Position numbers and translations under genes: made by a program. Under the pieces are notes generated by a model. The model was not told the origin of the DNA. It did not search any database and saw only the letters and a list, made by a program, of their open reading frames with translations. From assembly GCA_945874535.1 (NCBI GenBank), contig CAMCGZ010000023.1, positions 1-36,228 of the forward strand: 36,228 bases of DNA, in the 5' to 3' direction. How positions within the stretch are numbered: position 1 is the first letter of the stretch; each line of letters begins with the position of its first letter. The DNA is from Bdellovibrio sp. ZAP7. Lineage in GTDB: Bacteria > Bdellovibrionota > UBA1018 > CAIMNF01. Below, piece by piece: positions 24,131-33,560 of the stretch.

Positions 24131-26110
24131 ATGAAAACGACTGCCCTCATGCTCTCCATCCTGCTCCTCTTCACTGCTTGCTCCACCCTGAGTCCGATGG
24201 GCCGGAATCCCGCAAGCCTGCCGCCCCTCGAAAACGAGGCCCGCATGCTCATCGATGCGATCGAAGTGAACTATGGGCCGCTCAAAATGAAACAGGAATC
24301 GGTCGGGCTCGAGTGGGAGCAACACAAAAACCACTTCATGGAGAAGATGAAAGGCGCCAAGACCTCGGTCGAGGTGTACCAGTCGATTCTGGAGCTCTTT
24401 GCAGGCTTAAAAGATGCCCATGTGTCGGTGAGCATTCCCAGCAGCTACCGAGTGAAATTTGATGCGCAGTTCATGCGGGTCGAAGGAAAAGTGCTTCTGA
24501 GCCACCTCGGCGCCAGTACCCGTGAAGCGGGCAAGTGCGGCGCCCAAGTCGGCGACGAGCTCGTCTCGATCGAGAACCGGACCATTCCGGAGCTGTTCGA
24601 GATGATGGATCCTGCCCTGCACGTCGGTAACGAACGAAGCACTCGCGCCCTCCAGACCCGAGCCCTCAGCACCTGGACCGAGAAGAACCGCCTCGTGACC
24701 CTGGTCCGCGTGACCACCTCCGGAAAAGCAGCTGCGCGCTTTACTTTCAAGGCCCGTGGCAACGGAGCGCAGGCGGAGTGCGCCCTCCCGGCCGAAGTCA
24801 AAGGATCACCCTTGGTGTCGTTTCCGCTCGACGCGAACCTCTCAGACTCCGACGCGCTGGCTGCAGCGCGCGCCGAGCTGACCCGCTTGGCAGCCGCCCA
24901 AAAGGACCCAACCCGCGTCCGTGCCGAGCGCGAGAACGATCTCGGGCGCCTCCCCCTGTCTCGTGCGGACCGCGAAATCCTCGAGCAAGCCCTGCGTGTG
25001 GCCGAGCTCCAAGACCAACTCGTGGGGCTCGAGCTCCCCGAGGCGCGCAAGGTCGAGATCGGGCAGAAGCGCCCCTACTTCAAGCTCCCCAAAAACTTCC
25101 GGCGCATCAACGGGCTCGGCGCCGGGGCTCCGATTGTGGGCAAGCCTTTCAACCGCGCCTCGGGCGTGTTTGCCGGGATCTTCAAGCGGAACGGTAAGCG
25201 AGTCGGTTTTGTACGCGTTCCATCTTACATGCCGGGAAGCACGATTTCACTCCTCATGGCGGACATGAGCCTGCGTGCTTTGCTTTCGCAAATGGAAAAA
25301 CGAACCGACTTGCTGATTCTCGACCAAACGCACAATCCCGGCGGAGCGGTGATTTTCTCGGATTGGCTCGTGGGCGCGCTTGTTGGAACACTCGACCCCG
25401 AGAAGCACATGAAGTTCGCTATCCGCCCACGGGGCGACTGGATCTCCACCTACTCCCAACTGACTTTGGAACTGAAAGGCATCGAGCAAAAAGAGATGCA
25501 AGCTGCTTTGGGGAGTGGCAAAGCTCCGAGCGGCAACCAAGTGTTCATGCGCAAAGCTTACCTCGAACAAATGCAAAAGCAGTACGAGCGGGTGTTTGCC
25601 TCTTATGCACGCGGCGAGTTTCAGTCTCCGCCCGTATCGCTCTACCTGACGAGCGCCTACCTCAAAGACACCATTGACTCGCTCTTTGTTCGCCTGGATA
25701 AAGACCGGCGCCACCGCTTTGCAGGCGCCCTCCTCGATGTGCTCTACCCCTTCCATTCGGCACAAGCTCTGAGCGAAGGCCAGGTGTACTCAAAGCCGGT
25801 CTACATGATGATCGACGAGCTCGATTTTTCGGGTGGCGATGCGACTCCAGCTATTTTGCAGGATTACGGTCGCGTGAAGCTCGTGGGCGTAAACACCGCC
25901 GGAGCAGGTGGAACCGTCGAGCAGTTCTCGAGCAAGGGGATGTTCCCGGTGAGCTACTCGCTGACCACGAGCCTGATGGTCCGCCCGGGCGGACGCCTGG
26001 TCGAGAACTACGGAGTGAAGCCTGATATTGAGTTTGAACTGACTGCCGAGGATGTGGCAGACGGGTTCAGCTCGAGCTTTGAGCGGATGCTCGATAAACT
26101 CGGTATTTAG
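24131..26110 (+). CDS. Lipoprotein S41 (C-terminal processing-like) peptidase
   Basis: The 659-residue protein begins with a lipoprotein-like signal (MLSILLLFTAC, Cys17). A helical region (about 30-95) precedes a PDZ-like segment (SHLGASTREAGKCGAQVGDELVSIENRTI). A charged insertion covers about 225-310, then the S41 core: GFVRVPSYMP, LLILDQTHNPGG (429-444 region) and the nucleophile segment MMIDELDFSGGDATP with Ser567. It likely cleaves or processes envelope proteins. Its TAG interlocks with the stop of the opposing lpxL-like gene. It is larger than usual CtpA-type enzymes because of the insertion. Confidence 0.82.
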   Translation: MKTTALMLSILLLFTACSTLSPMGRNPASLPPLENEARMLIDAIEVNYGPLKMKQESVGLEWEQHKNHFMEKMKGAKTSVEVYQSILELFAGLKDAHVSVSIPSSYRVKFDAQFMRVEGKVLLSHLGASTREAGKCGAQVGDELVSIENRTIPELFEMMDPALHVGNERSTRALQTRALSTWTEKNRLVTLVRVTTSGKAAARFTFKARGNGAQAECALPAEVKGSPLVSFPLDANLSDSDALAAARAELTRLAAAQKDPTRVRAERENDLGRLPLSRADREILEQALRVAELQDQLVGLELPEARKVEIGQKRPYFKLPKNFRRINGLGAGAPIVGKPFNRASGVFAGIFKRNGKRVGFVRVPSYMPGSTISLLMADMSLRALLSQMEKRTDLLILDQTHNPGGAVIFSDWLVGALVGTLDPEKHMKFAIRPRGDWISTYSQLTLELKGIEQKEMQAALGSGKAPSGNQVFMRKAYLEQMQKQYERVFASYARGEFQSPPVSLYLTSAYLKDTIDSLFVRLDKDRRHRFAGALLDVLYPFHSAQALSEGQVYSKPVYMMIDELDFSGGDATPAILQDYGRVKLVGVNTAGAGGTVEQFSSKGMFPVSYSLTTSLMVRPGGRLVENYGVKPDIEFELTAEDVADGFSSSFERMLDKLGI

Positions 26111-27030
26111 CGCGCCTTCCATCTCCGATGGGTCCAGAGCCAATCGGCTGGATTCTCGCGAATGCGCGCCTCAAGCCGTTCGGCCACCCGGCGCGTGAGT
26201 GCCAGCGCGCGTTCTGCGGTCTCGAGGCTCACTGCATGCACGCGCGCGATGCGCTCGATTTGCGCCCGATCGGCCGAGGTCCACTCAAAGCCACTCGCCT
26301 CGGTGCTCAGGATCTCGACCCCCCACTCAAAGCGTGAGCGCCCGAGATCGGGCCGGCGCCGCATCCAACCCCAAATCGGAGTCAGTCCCTGCTCGAGCGT
26401 GAGGAGGCCTGGCCCGGGCACCACATAGGTGCGCTGGTTCAGGAACTGCACTTCGAAGGCCTTTTCGTAATCATGCGGGGCCTGATCGCCGAGCAATCCG
26501 AGGAGCCAGGGCTTTGCGGGCGGTTGCTCGAGCACCCCGCGCACGGCCTTGATCGGAATCATCTCGATTCCAAAACGCTGGCGCGAGACGCGGATTTCGG
26601 CATCCATTTTAGGATCCGACAGCGGCTTATACACACCGTAACAGTGATGCTGGAATTCGAGACTCAGAGAAAGTGCCAGGATCTCCCAATTGGCGAGGTG
26701 GCTCGAGATGCCAGCCACGTTCACTTGCTTGGCCCAAAGCTCTTTTGCGACCTCGGGCGTGGTGAGGCGGCAACGATCGCGAAGCTCGGCCTCGGTGATG
26801 GCGAAATTCTTGATGGTTTCGATGAGAATGTCGGCGAAGTTTGCATAGAACTGCCGCTCGATGGCTCGGATTTCGGCCTTGGATTTTTCCGGAAACGAGC
26901 GCTCCAAGTTCCCCCGCACGGTTTTTTTGCGGTACCCGAACACCCGGACCATCAAAAAGGCAATGCCGCTCGAGAGCACATGAAGCACCGGAAAGGGAAG
27001 CTTCGACAGGAGCCGGATCAGGGGTCTCAT
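26107..27030 (-). CDS. Lipid A/Kdo2-lipid acyltransferase (LpxL/HtrB-like)
   Basis: The 307-residue protein of the LpxL/LpxM family adds a secondary acyl chain to lipid A at the inner membrane. The signature HX4E appears as SSHLANWE (H111, E116), and a second conserved region reads LLGDQAPHD (about 188-197) and FLNQRTYVVPGPGLL. An N-terminal hydrophobic helix is present (residues ~15-32). It overlaps the upstream YkgJ-like gene in ATGA. The family also includes lyso-ornithine-lipid acyltransferases, so the precise substrate is not certain. Confidence 0.85.
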   Translation of the reverse strand: MRPLIRLLSKLPFPVLHVLSSGIAFLMVRVFGYRKKTVRGNLERSFPEKSKAEIRAIERQFYANFADILIETIKNFAITEAELRDRCRLTTPEVAKELWAKQVNVAGISSHLANWEILALSLSLEFQHHCYGVYKPLSDPKMDAEIRVSRQRFGIEMIPIKAVRGVLEQPPAKPWLLGLLGDQAPHDYEKAFEVQFLNQRTYVVPGPGLLTLEQGLTPIWGWMRRRPDLGRSRFEWGVEILSTEASGFEWTSADRAQIERIARVHAVSLETAERALALTRRVAERLEARIRENPADWLWTHRRWKAR

Positions 27031-27425
27031 GTGCTGCCCTTTCGAGTTTGAGCCTTTCCGGCCGGGCAGTGCCCCGGGCGGGGTCCAATCTTAGGGAAGG
27101 TCCGGCAGACCTCGGGGCGCTTTTCGTACACGGTGCAGAGGCGGGTCTTTTCGTCCAAGAAGATGCAATCGCCGTTCACCCGCTGCTCGATAATGAAGAG
27201 CCCATTGTTGGCGTGGTAGGACTGGATGATTCCCTCTTTTGAGAGTTTCTTGGCCACCTTACGAAGCGAGCTGGCAGCCTCGTCCTCGGTAATGACCCCG
27301 AGCCGGATCAGGTCGTAAGCGCTCGTTTCGAGCGGAAGCGTGCAACAGCCAGCCCAGCAGCCCTCGCAAAGCCCGCTTTTATAGGGCCTCCAGGTGCTCG
27401 GCTTTTGTGGATCGGCGCGGTTCAT
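27027..27425 (-). CDS. YkgJ-family cysteine cluster protein
   Basis: The 132-residue protein has the CxxCxxxCC cluster (LCEGCWAGCC, Cys 20, 23, 27, 28), then CIFLDEKTRLCTVYEKRPEVCRTFP with further conserved Cys. This is the PF03692 layout, which probably binds zinc or an iron-sulfur cluster. Biological role unknown. It is the first gene of a coupled pair with the LpxL-like acyltransferase. Its start lies 40 bp from the Kelch gene's stop on the same strand. Confidence 0.85.
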   Translation of the reverse strand: MNRADPQKPSTWRPYKSGLCEGCWAGCCTLPLETSAYDLIRLGVITEDEAASSLRKVAKKLSKEGIIQSYHANNGLFIIEQRVNGDCIFLDEKTRLCTVYEKRPEVCRTFPKIGPRPGHCPAGKAQTRKGST

Positions 27426-27464
27426 GATGCCATGACACTACCACAAATCCGCACGAACCCAAAT

Positions 27465-28676
27465 TCAGGGGCTGACTCCGCCCTCGCGGTCTCCGTTCAA
27501 ATCCCCTGTAGTCCTGCTGAAGGTGCCTGCATCGGGATCATACACTTCGGCTGCGCGAATGAGGCCTCCCGCATTTCTTCCTCCCGCCACTAAGATCTTT
27601 CCATCTGGCAATTTAGCAATAGTGAAGCCCACCCCAATTATTGCCGGACTTTGACTCGTTGGGGTGAAGAGACCCGTCAGCTGGCTATACCGCTCGGCCG
27701 CACCCCCTCCCATCACAAAGACCTCGCCATTATTCAGGAGCATACTCCGAGAGCCATTACTCTTGTCTCGGTTCGTGGTCATCGAACCCGTGGCAGTGAA
27801 AATCTCGGTAGTCGGATCATAAAGCTCTGCAGTCCCCATCATTCCCCCAGATCCCCTTCCTCCAAACAAGAGCACCTTACCATTAGGCAAAAGGTGAGCG
27901 AAGAGCGAGTGACGGGCATTCACCAAAGGATTCGGGACGACTGAAAAACTCTGGGCTACTGGATCGTAGATTTCGGCGCTCGACAATGCGGTATCAAATC
28001 GATCTGCCCCCCCAGCAATCAGAACTTTGCCATCACTGAGCAGCGTGGCCGAGTGATTCTTCCGCCCCACCGAAAGGTTGCCCACCCAGGTAAAACTCCC
28101 AGTTCCGGAGTCGTAGAGCTCTGCAGTGTTAGTGACCTGATTCGAGAAGGCTCCGGCCGTCACTAAAACCTGCCCGTCTTGGAGTAGTGTCATGGTGTGT
28201 CCGGACCTCATGTGATTCATGGGTCCGGTGGTTGCCGAAAAGGTTCGCGTGCCCGGGTCATAAACCTCAGCACTCGAGAGTGTACTTGGTCCAGTGCCCC
28301 CAATTCCTCCTGAGACCAATACTTTTCCATCGTTTAAAATCACGGCCGCATGGTCGACACGAGTGACACTCATGGCAGCGACTGTGGTAAAGGTGCGGGC
28401 CCCCGGATCGTACTCCTCAGCACTCTTCAGGTACGAATATCCGGCTCCATATCCACCCACCAAGAGGGACTTAGCCAGTGCAGGTTCCGGAGTTGGAGTG
28501 GCCGAACCTGAGCCGCCCGTAGTGCCGCCCGTAGTGCCGCCCGTAGTGCCGCCACTTGAAGTGGACGCCGATGAAGATCCTCCTTTAGCCTTGATCAGTT
28601 TGCTACAACTGGTCAGGGATCCACCCATCAGGGTCATTCCCAGCACGACAACACCAAGTTGAATTGAGTCTCTCAT
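27465..28676 (-). CDS. Kelch-repeat beta-propeller lipoprotein
   Basis: The 403-residue precursor has a lipoprotein signal (GMTLMGGSLTSC, Cys ~24), a low-complexity Ser/Gly/Thr linker including three TTGG units, then seven Kelch-like repeats. Each repeat has a DGKVLVxGG-type strand and an AExYDP...F strand: AEEYDPGARTF, AEVYDPGTRTF, AELYDSGTGSF, AEIYDPVAQSF, AELYDPTTEIF, AERYSQLTGLF and AEVYDPDAGTF. Seven fit a closed propeller. ATG 28676 follows GGAGG by 5 nt; an in-frame ATG at 28703 is less likely. Surface or periplasmic binding role is inferred. Confidence 0.85.
   Translation of the reverse strand: MRDSIQLGVVVLGMTLMGGSLTSCSKLIKAKGGSSSASTSSGGTTGGTTGGTTGGSGSATPTPEPALAKSLLVGGYGAGYSYLKSAEEYDPGARTFTTVAAMSVTRVDHAAVILNDGKVLVSGGIGGTGPSTLSSAEVYDPGTRTFSATTGPMNHMRSGHTMTLLQDGQVLVTAGAFSNQVTNTAELYDSGTGSFTWVGNLSVGRKNHSATLLSDGKVLIAGGADRFDTALSSAEIYDPVAQSFSVVPNPLVNARHSLFAHLLPNGKVLLFGGRGSGGMMGTAELYDPTTEIFTATGSMTTNRDKSNGSRSMLLNNGEVFVMGGGAAERYSQLTGLFTPTSQSPAIIGVGFTIAKLPDGKILVAGGRNAGGLIRAAEVYDPDAGTFSRTTGDLNGDREGGVSP
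28512..28553. repeat. 12-bp tandem repeat, 3.5 copies, in the Kelch gene linker
   Basis: The unit GCCGCCCGTAGT repeats at 28512, 28524 and 28536 with a half copy at 28548. Read on the minus strand it encodes Thr-Thr-Gly-Gly units. Being a multiple of three, copy changes alter linker length without breaking the frame. Confidence 0.85.
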
Positions 28677-28961
28677 TGCGCCCTCCGCACGACGTTTCGG
28701 CATCCCCCCAAAGAACTGAAAGGAATAACGCCCCAGCTGAATCCGAGCAAAACAATCCCCTTCTTTCAGCTTAAATTAAACCGGGTACACAAACCACTAA
28801 ATAACTCCATGCGTCATTAGTGTAAGCATTTAATCTGATGAAACTTTTTCCATTCACCCCGTATCTCGCAGGCATTAAGGCAGCACTCATCAAGCCCAAG
28901 CCCGTGAAAGAAAAGGGAAAGGGTGCAGTCAGTTGGATTTTGTGCTTTAATGCCGGTCGCA

Positions 28962-29567
28962 ATGAAGCTCCGTGTCCTATTTCTTCTGTTCGCGTCGACG
29001 CACGCCCTCGCCCTGGAGTCGGCGAGCTTGCCCTCGCCGTGTCCAAACCCCAGCGTCGAAGAACTTCGCGTGCAGATGAAATCGAGCGCCACTGAAATCC
29101 AAAGCCAGATCCCGAATCCACTTCGCCGCCCCAAGTCTGTACGGCAAATCGGATGCGAACGTCCCTTCGTGTACCGCGGAGACGCCTACAACGTGGACTC
29201 GCCCCAAGCACAAGATGCTTCCAACTTGCGTAGCTTCGTTCAAAGCGTGCCGGAATCTGACGAGCTCCTAAAGAGCTACCAGCGCCGGCGTGACCTCAGC
29301 AAGTTGAGCGCCTACACCGGAACCATCGGCATTCTGGCCCTGGCGCTTGCGCCACGGATTTCAAAAAGTGTAGCCGCCGAATCGCAAGCCTCGTTGAAGT
29401 CGATTCTGCAAATCAGCGGTCTCGCTCTCACCATCGGCGGATTTGCCTACAGCTTTGCCATTTTGAGAACCAACGAGAGCCTGATTCCCAAAGCCGTGAA
29501 CGCCTACAACCAGGCCAAACCCGAAGACCCGGTCGAACTCAAGTTCGAAACGGGATGGAGCTTTTAA
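28962..29567 (+). CDS. Exported/membrane protein of unknown function ahead of carB
   Basis: The 201-residue protein has a signal peptide (LRVLFLLFASTHALA), a Cys-containing polar domain (SPCPNPSVEEL ... QIGCERPFVYRGDAYNVDS) and two hydrophobic segments (about 120-135 TIGILALALA and 150-170 LQISGLALTIGGFAYSFAIL) split by a short polar loop. I do not recognise the family. The start at 28962 is taken at the signal peptide; a frame open from 28923 adds 13 residues. It stops 3 nt before carB, so it probably shares its transcript. The gene-free 285 bp upstream, to the Kelch start, shows no promoter I can defend. Confidence 0.65.
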   Translation: MKLRVLFLLFASTHALALESASLPSPCPNPSVEELRVQMKSSATEIQSQIPNPLRRPKSVRQIGCERPFVYRGDAYNVDSPQAQDASNLRSFVQSVPESDELLKSYQRRRDLSKLSAYTGTIGILALALAPRISKSVAAESQASLKSILQISGLALTIGGFAYSFAILRTNESLIPKAVNAYNQAKPEDPVELKFETGWSF

Positions 29568-29570
29568 GTT

Positions 29571-32500
29571 ATGCCAAAAAGAACAGACCTGAAGAAAATC
29601 CTCCTCATCGGTAGCGGCCCCATCCAGATCGGGCAAGCCTGCGAGTTCGACTACTCCGGCACCCAGGCCATCCAGGCCCTTAAGGAAGAAGGCTATACGG
29701 TAATCTTGGTGAACTCGAACCCGGCCACAATCATGACCGATCCCGAGCTCGCCGATCGAGTCTACATCGAACCCCTGACGGTTCCGGTGGTCGAAGAGAT
29801 CATCCGCCAAGAAAAGCCCGACGCGATCCTCCCGACCATGGGCGGACAGACCGCGCTCAACCTCACCCTCGAGTTGCACAAAAACGGCGTTCTCGACCGC
29901 TACAAGGTCGAAATTTTGGGTGCGAAGCCCGAAGTCATCCACCGCGCCGAAGACCGCGAGACTTTCAAACGCACCATGGACTCGATTGGCGTGCAGAGCG
30001 CTCGCTCTTTTGTGGCCACCTCGCTCGAAGAGGGCAAGAAGATCATCCAGGAAATCGGACTCCCCGCCGTACTCCGTCCCTCATTTACCCTGGGCGGTGA
30101 AGGCGGCGGTTTTGTGAACACCGAAGCCGAGTTCACCGAAAAGCTGTCTCGTGCGCTATTCTTGTCGCCGACCCATTCTTGCCTGATCGAAGAAAGCCTG
30201 CTCGGCTGGAAAGAGTTCGAACTCGAAGTGGTGCGCGACAAAAAAGACAATGTGGTCATTGTGTGCTCGATCGAAAACCTCGACCCGATGGGTGTGCACA
30301 CCGGCGATTCGATCACGGTCGCTCCGGCTCAGACCCTGACCGACAAGGAGTACCAGAACCTCCGCAACCAGGCGATTCGCATCATTCGCGCCATCGGAGT
30401 CGAAACCGGCGGGAGCAATATCCAGTTTGCCATCCACCCCAACACCGGACGGGTCATTGTCATCGAGATGAACCCGCGCGTGTCGCGCTCCTCCGCCTTG
30501 GCCTCGAAGGCCACCGGCTTCCCGATCGCACGGATCGCCGCCAAGCTCGCGATCGGCTACACGCTCGACGAGCTCAAGAACGACATCACCGGAACAACCC
30601 CCGCATCCTTCGAGCCATCGATTGATTACGTGGTCACCAAGGTGCCACGCTTTGATTTTGAGAAATTCCGCCAGACCAATCCTGAGCTCGGGACCCAGAT
30701 GAAGTCCGTGGGCGAGGTGATGGCCCTCGGCCGGAACTTCGAAGAGTCCTTCTTGAAAGCCATGGCCTCGATCGAGCGCCGCGCGAACTGGCTGAAACCC
30801 CTCCCCGAAAAGCGCATTTATTGGGAACGAATCGAAAAGGCGCACCCCGAACGCGTGCTGGCCGTGGCCGATGCGATTGCCAAGGGTGCCAACCTCGATG
30901 AGATCTACCAAAAGTGCAAAATCGACCCGTGGTTTCTGGACCGCATCGCCAGCTTGATTGCCATCCAGAAAGAAATCGAGTCGACGGCATTTCCGTTCAG
31001 TACCGAATTCATGAAGCGCATCAAGGCCCAGGGCTTCAGCGATCATTCGATTGCCGAAATCAAGGGCCTGAAGGCGATCGAGGTCCGCAAAGCGCGCGAA
31101 GGCGCCGGAATCTTCCCCACGTATCATTCGGTCGACACCTGCGCCGGCGAGTTCGTGGCCAAGACTCCCTTCTGGTACTCGAGCTACCAAGGCACGGTGA
31201 ACGAATCAATCCCTTCGAAGAACCCTAAAAAAGTGATGATTCTCGGTTCGGGCCCGAACCGGATCGGACAGGGTATCGAATTCGATTATTCTTGTGTGCA
31301 CGCCTCGATGGCTCTCCGGAAGCTCGGCTACGAGACCATCATGGTGAATTGCAACCCCGAGACCGTGAGCACGGATTTTGACATCTCGGACCGTCTCTAC
31401 TTCGAACCCCTCTCGGCCGAATCGGTGCTGAACATCGCCCGCATCGAGCAGCCACTCGGAGTCATTGTGCAGCTGGGCGGCCAAACCCCGCTCAAGCTGG
31501 CCAAAGCCCTCGAAGAAGGCGGGCTCAAGATCCTCGGCACCACCACGAAGAGCATCGACATGGCCGAAGACCGCAAGCTGTTTGATGATCTGGTGAAGGA
31601 CATCAAGAAGTACCGCTTGCTCCAGCCCGAATCGGTGATCGCCTCGACCAAAGACGAAGCGATCGAAAAAGGCCTGAAGCTGGGCTTCCCGATGCTCCTG
31701 CGCCCCTCGTTTGTATTGGGTGGCCGGGGCATGAAGATCGTTCGCTCTGAGGCGGCCCTTCGCGCTTACATCGATGACGCCATGTACGCTTCGGGCTCGC
31801 ACCCGGTGCTGATGGACCGCTTTTTGGATCGCGCCGTAGAAGTCGATGTCGACGCACTTTCGGACGGCGAGACCGTGCTGATTGCAGGCGTGCTCGAGCA
31901 CATCGAAGAAGCCGGAATCCATTCTGGAGACAGCGCCTCCTGCCTGCCTCCGCAGTCACTGCCTCGGAACATTGTGGACCGGATTCGCACCTACACCCGC
32001 ATCTTAGGGCGCAAATTGAACGTGATCGGTCTCATGAATGCGCAGTTTGCCGTGCTCGGAGACGACATATACCTCATTGAAGTGAACCCGCGCGCTTCCC
32101 GCACGGCTCCGTTTGTGAGCAAGGCCGTCGGGACCCCAGTCATCAAGATCGCCGTCGAGCTCATGCTGGGCAAGAAGCTCGAAGACCTCGGCTACTCCGC
32201 CGACTTCGACCGCAATCTTCAGGTCTACAACGTCAAAGCCCCGGTGTTCCCTTTCCACAAGTTCCCGAACGTCGACCCGGTCCTCGGGCCCGAGATGAAG
32301 TCCACCGGTGAGGTGATGGGGCGTTCAAAGAACTTTGCCACCGCGTATCAGAAGGCACTTGAAGGCGCCGGCGTGCGATTACCCCACAAGGGCAAGGTGT
32401 TCATCACCGTGCGCGACGATGACAAGGCCGAGGCCTTCAGCATTGCCGAACAGTTCCTGAACCTCGGCTTCAGCATTGTCGGTACCCCGGGCACCGCCCG

Positions 32501-32771
32501 TTTCTTCAAAGAGAACGGGATGACTTGCGAATCGGTGCTCAAGGTCTCTGAAGGCAGTCCGAACTGCGTCGAGGCGATCAAACGCGGAGACTACGTGCTC
32601 CTGATCAATACCGTTTCGGATACGGCCACCGCCATGAACGACGGTTACGACATCCGCCGGGCGGCACTGGAACGGAAGATTCCGTACTCGACCGTTTTAT
32701 CAGCTGCATGGGCGATGCTGCTGGCCATTGAAAAGATGCGCGATGAGCGGATCGAGGTCATGACCCTGTAG
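29571..32771 (+). CDS. carB: Carbamoyl-phosphate synthase large subunit
   Basis: The 1066-residue full-length CarB makes carbamoyl phosphate from bicarbonate, ATP and glutamine-derived ammonia for pyrimidine and arginine synthesis. The two halves repeat: [25 protein letters not shown] (near residue 9) and [22 protein letters not shown] (near 553), each followed by an ATP-grasp domain with [16 protein letters not shown] and [16 protein letters not shown]. The C-terminal allosteric MGS-like domain begins near 940 ([15 protein letters not shown]). The small subunit carA is not in the window. The upstream membrane-protein gene ends 3 nt before the ATG. Confidence 0.97.
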   Translation: MPKRTDLKKILLIGSGPIQIGQACEFDYSGTQAIQALKEEGYTVILVNSNPATIMTDPELADRVYIEPLTVPVVEEIIRQEKPDAILPTMGGQTALNLTLELHKNGVLDRYKVEILGAKPEVIHRAEDRETFKRTMDSIGVQSARSFVATSLEEGKKIIQEIGLPAVLRPSFTLGGEGGGFVNTEAEFTEKLSRALFLSPTHSCLIEESLLGWKEFELEVVRDKKDNVVIVCSIENLDPMGVHTGDSITVAPAQTLTDKEYQNLRNQAIRIIRAIGVETGGSNIQFAIHPNTGRVIVIEMNPRVSRSSALASKATGFPIARIAAKLAIGYTLDELKNDITGTTPASFEPSIDYVVTKVPRFDFEKFRQTNPELGTQMKSVGEVMALGRNFEESFLKAMASIERRANWLKPLPEKRIYWERIEKAHPERVLAVADAIAKGANLDEIYQKCKIDPWFLDRIASLIAIQKEIESTAFPFSTEFMKRIKAQGFSDHSIAEIKGLKAIEVRKAREGAGIFPTYHSVDTCAGEFVAKTPFWYSSYQGTVNESIPSKNPKKVMILGSGPNRIGQGIEFDYSCVHASMALRKLGYETIMVNCNPETVSTDFDISDRLYFEPLSAESVLNIARIEQPLGVIVQLGGQTPLKLAKALEEGGLKILGTTTKSIDMAEDRKLFDDLVKDIKKYRLLQPESVIASTKDEAIEKGLKLGFPMLLRPSFVLGGRGMKIVRSEAALRAYIDDAMYASGSHPVLMDRFLDRAVEVDVDALSDGETVLIAGVLEHIEEAGIHSGDSASCLPPQSLPRNIVDRIRTYTRILGRKLNVIGLMNAQFAVLGDDIYLIEVNPRASRTAPFVSKAVGTPVIKIAVELMLGKKLEDLGYSADFDRNLQVYNVKAPVFPFHKFPNVDPVLGPEMKSTGEVMGRSKNFATAYQKALEGAGVRLPHKGKVFITVRDDDKAEAFSIAEQFLNLGFSIVGTPGTARFFKENGMTCESVLKVSEGSPNCVEAIKRGDYVLLINTVSDTATAMNDGYDIRRAALERKIPYSTVLSAAWAMLLAIEKMRDERIEVMTL

Positions 32772-32780
32772 TCTTGAGCC

Positions 32781-33062
32781 ATGGGGAAGTGCTGGTCCTG
32801 CAATCACGACATCGCCGCAAATCAGTATCACCGGCAGGATCACTGCGATTCTTGCGGGCGGGACACACACGCTTGCAAGAATTGCGAACACCACGACCGC
32901 GCCTACAATAACGAGTGCCGCGAAAGCTCTGCCGAGCGAATCGTGGACAAAGAAAAGGCCAATTTCTGCGATCATTTCAAGCCGGGGACCCGAGCCGGGG
33001 CGGAGGCCGCCTCGCGGGATGCCCTGAAGTCAGCGGCCGAAGCGCTTTTCAAGAAGAAATAG
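32781..33062 (+). CDS. Small Cys-rich zinc-ribbon-like protein
   Basis: The 93-residue protein has three CxxC pairs: CWSC (4-7), CDSC (22-25) and CKNC (32-35), plus Cys46 and Cys63, and many His. This fits one or two zinc sites. The C-terminal ~30 residues are Ala-rich and helical (GAEAASRDALKSAAEALFKKK). I do not recognise a named family. It starts 9 nt after carB and ends 21 nt before greA, suggesting co-transcription. A link to RNA polymerase or RNA binding is possible from context only. Confidence 0.75.
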   Translation: MGKCWSCNHDIAANQYHRQDHCDSCGRDTHACKNCEHHDRAYNNECRESSAERIVDKEKANFCDHFKPGTRAGAEAASRDALKSAAEALFKKK

Positions 33063-33083
33063 CCGTGTTAGGCTCGGGGAATC

Positions 33084-33560
33084 ATGTCCGAAGAAAAATT
33101 CCCAATGACCCTCGAGGGCAAGCGCCTGCTCGAGGAAGAGCATAAGTACCTGACCCAAGTCGAGCGCCCGAAAATCGTGGCTGCTATCGAGCACGCCCGC
33201 TCGCTCGGTGATCTTTCCGAGAACGCCGACTACTCTGCCGCTAAAGAGCGTCAGGGCTTCATTGAAGGCCGCATCCAGGAAATCAACGCCAAGATGGCCC
33301 GTGCCCAGGTGATCGATCCGAAAGAGATCAAGTCAGACAAAATCGCCTTTGGCGCAACCGTGGACCTCGAAGACGAGAACGGCGGCAAAATCACTTACCA
33401 GATCGTCGGCCAGGATGAAGCCGACATCAAAAAGAACAAGATCAGCGTCCTGTCTCCGATTGCTCGCTCGATGGTGGGCAAGCGGACCGGAGATGAAGTC
33501 GAAGTGAACGCCCCGAAGGGCAAGATCACTTACGCGGTGATCCAGATCCGTTACGTGTGA
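33084..33560 (+). CDS. greA: Transcription elongation factor GreA
   Basis: The 158-residue protein is the usual GreA length. The N-terminal coiled-coil hairpin has the conserved acidic tip GDLSENADY (residues 42-50, D43 and E46), which stimulates transcript cleavage by stalled RNA polymerase. The C-terminal FKBP-like domain has ISVLSPIARSMVGKRTGDEVEVNAPKG. Start ATG follows GGGGA. Its stop overlaps the recG start in GTGA. Confidence 0.97.
   Translation: MSEEKFPMTLEGKRLLEEEHKYLTQVERPKIVAAIEHARSLGDLSENADYSAAKERQGFIEGRIQEINAKMARAQVIDPKEIKSDKIAFGATVDLEDENGGKITYQIVGQDEADIKKNKISVLSPIARSMVGKRTGDEVEVNAPKGKITYAVIQIRYV

Noticed and set aside
30156-31190. 344-residue open frame on the minus strand inside carB
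   Set aside because: It is fully antisense to a complete carB, has no recognisable domain or ribosome site, and long shadow frames are expected in G+C-rich genes.
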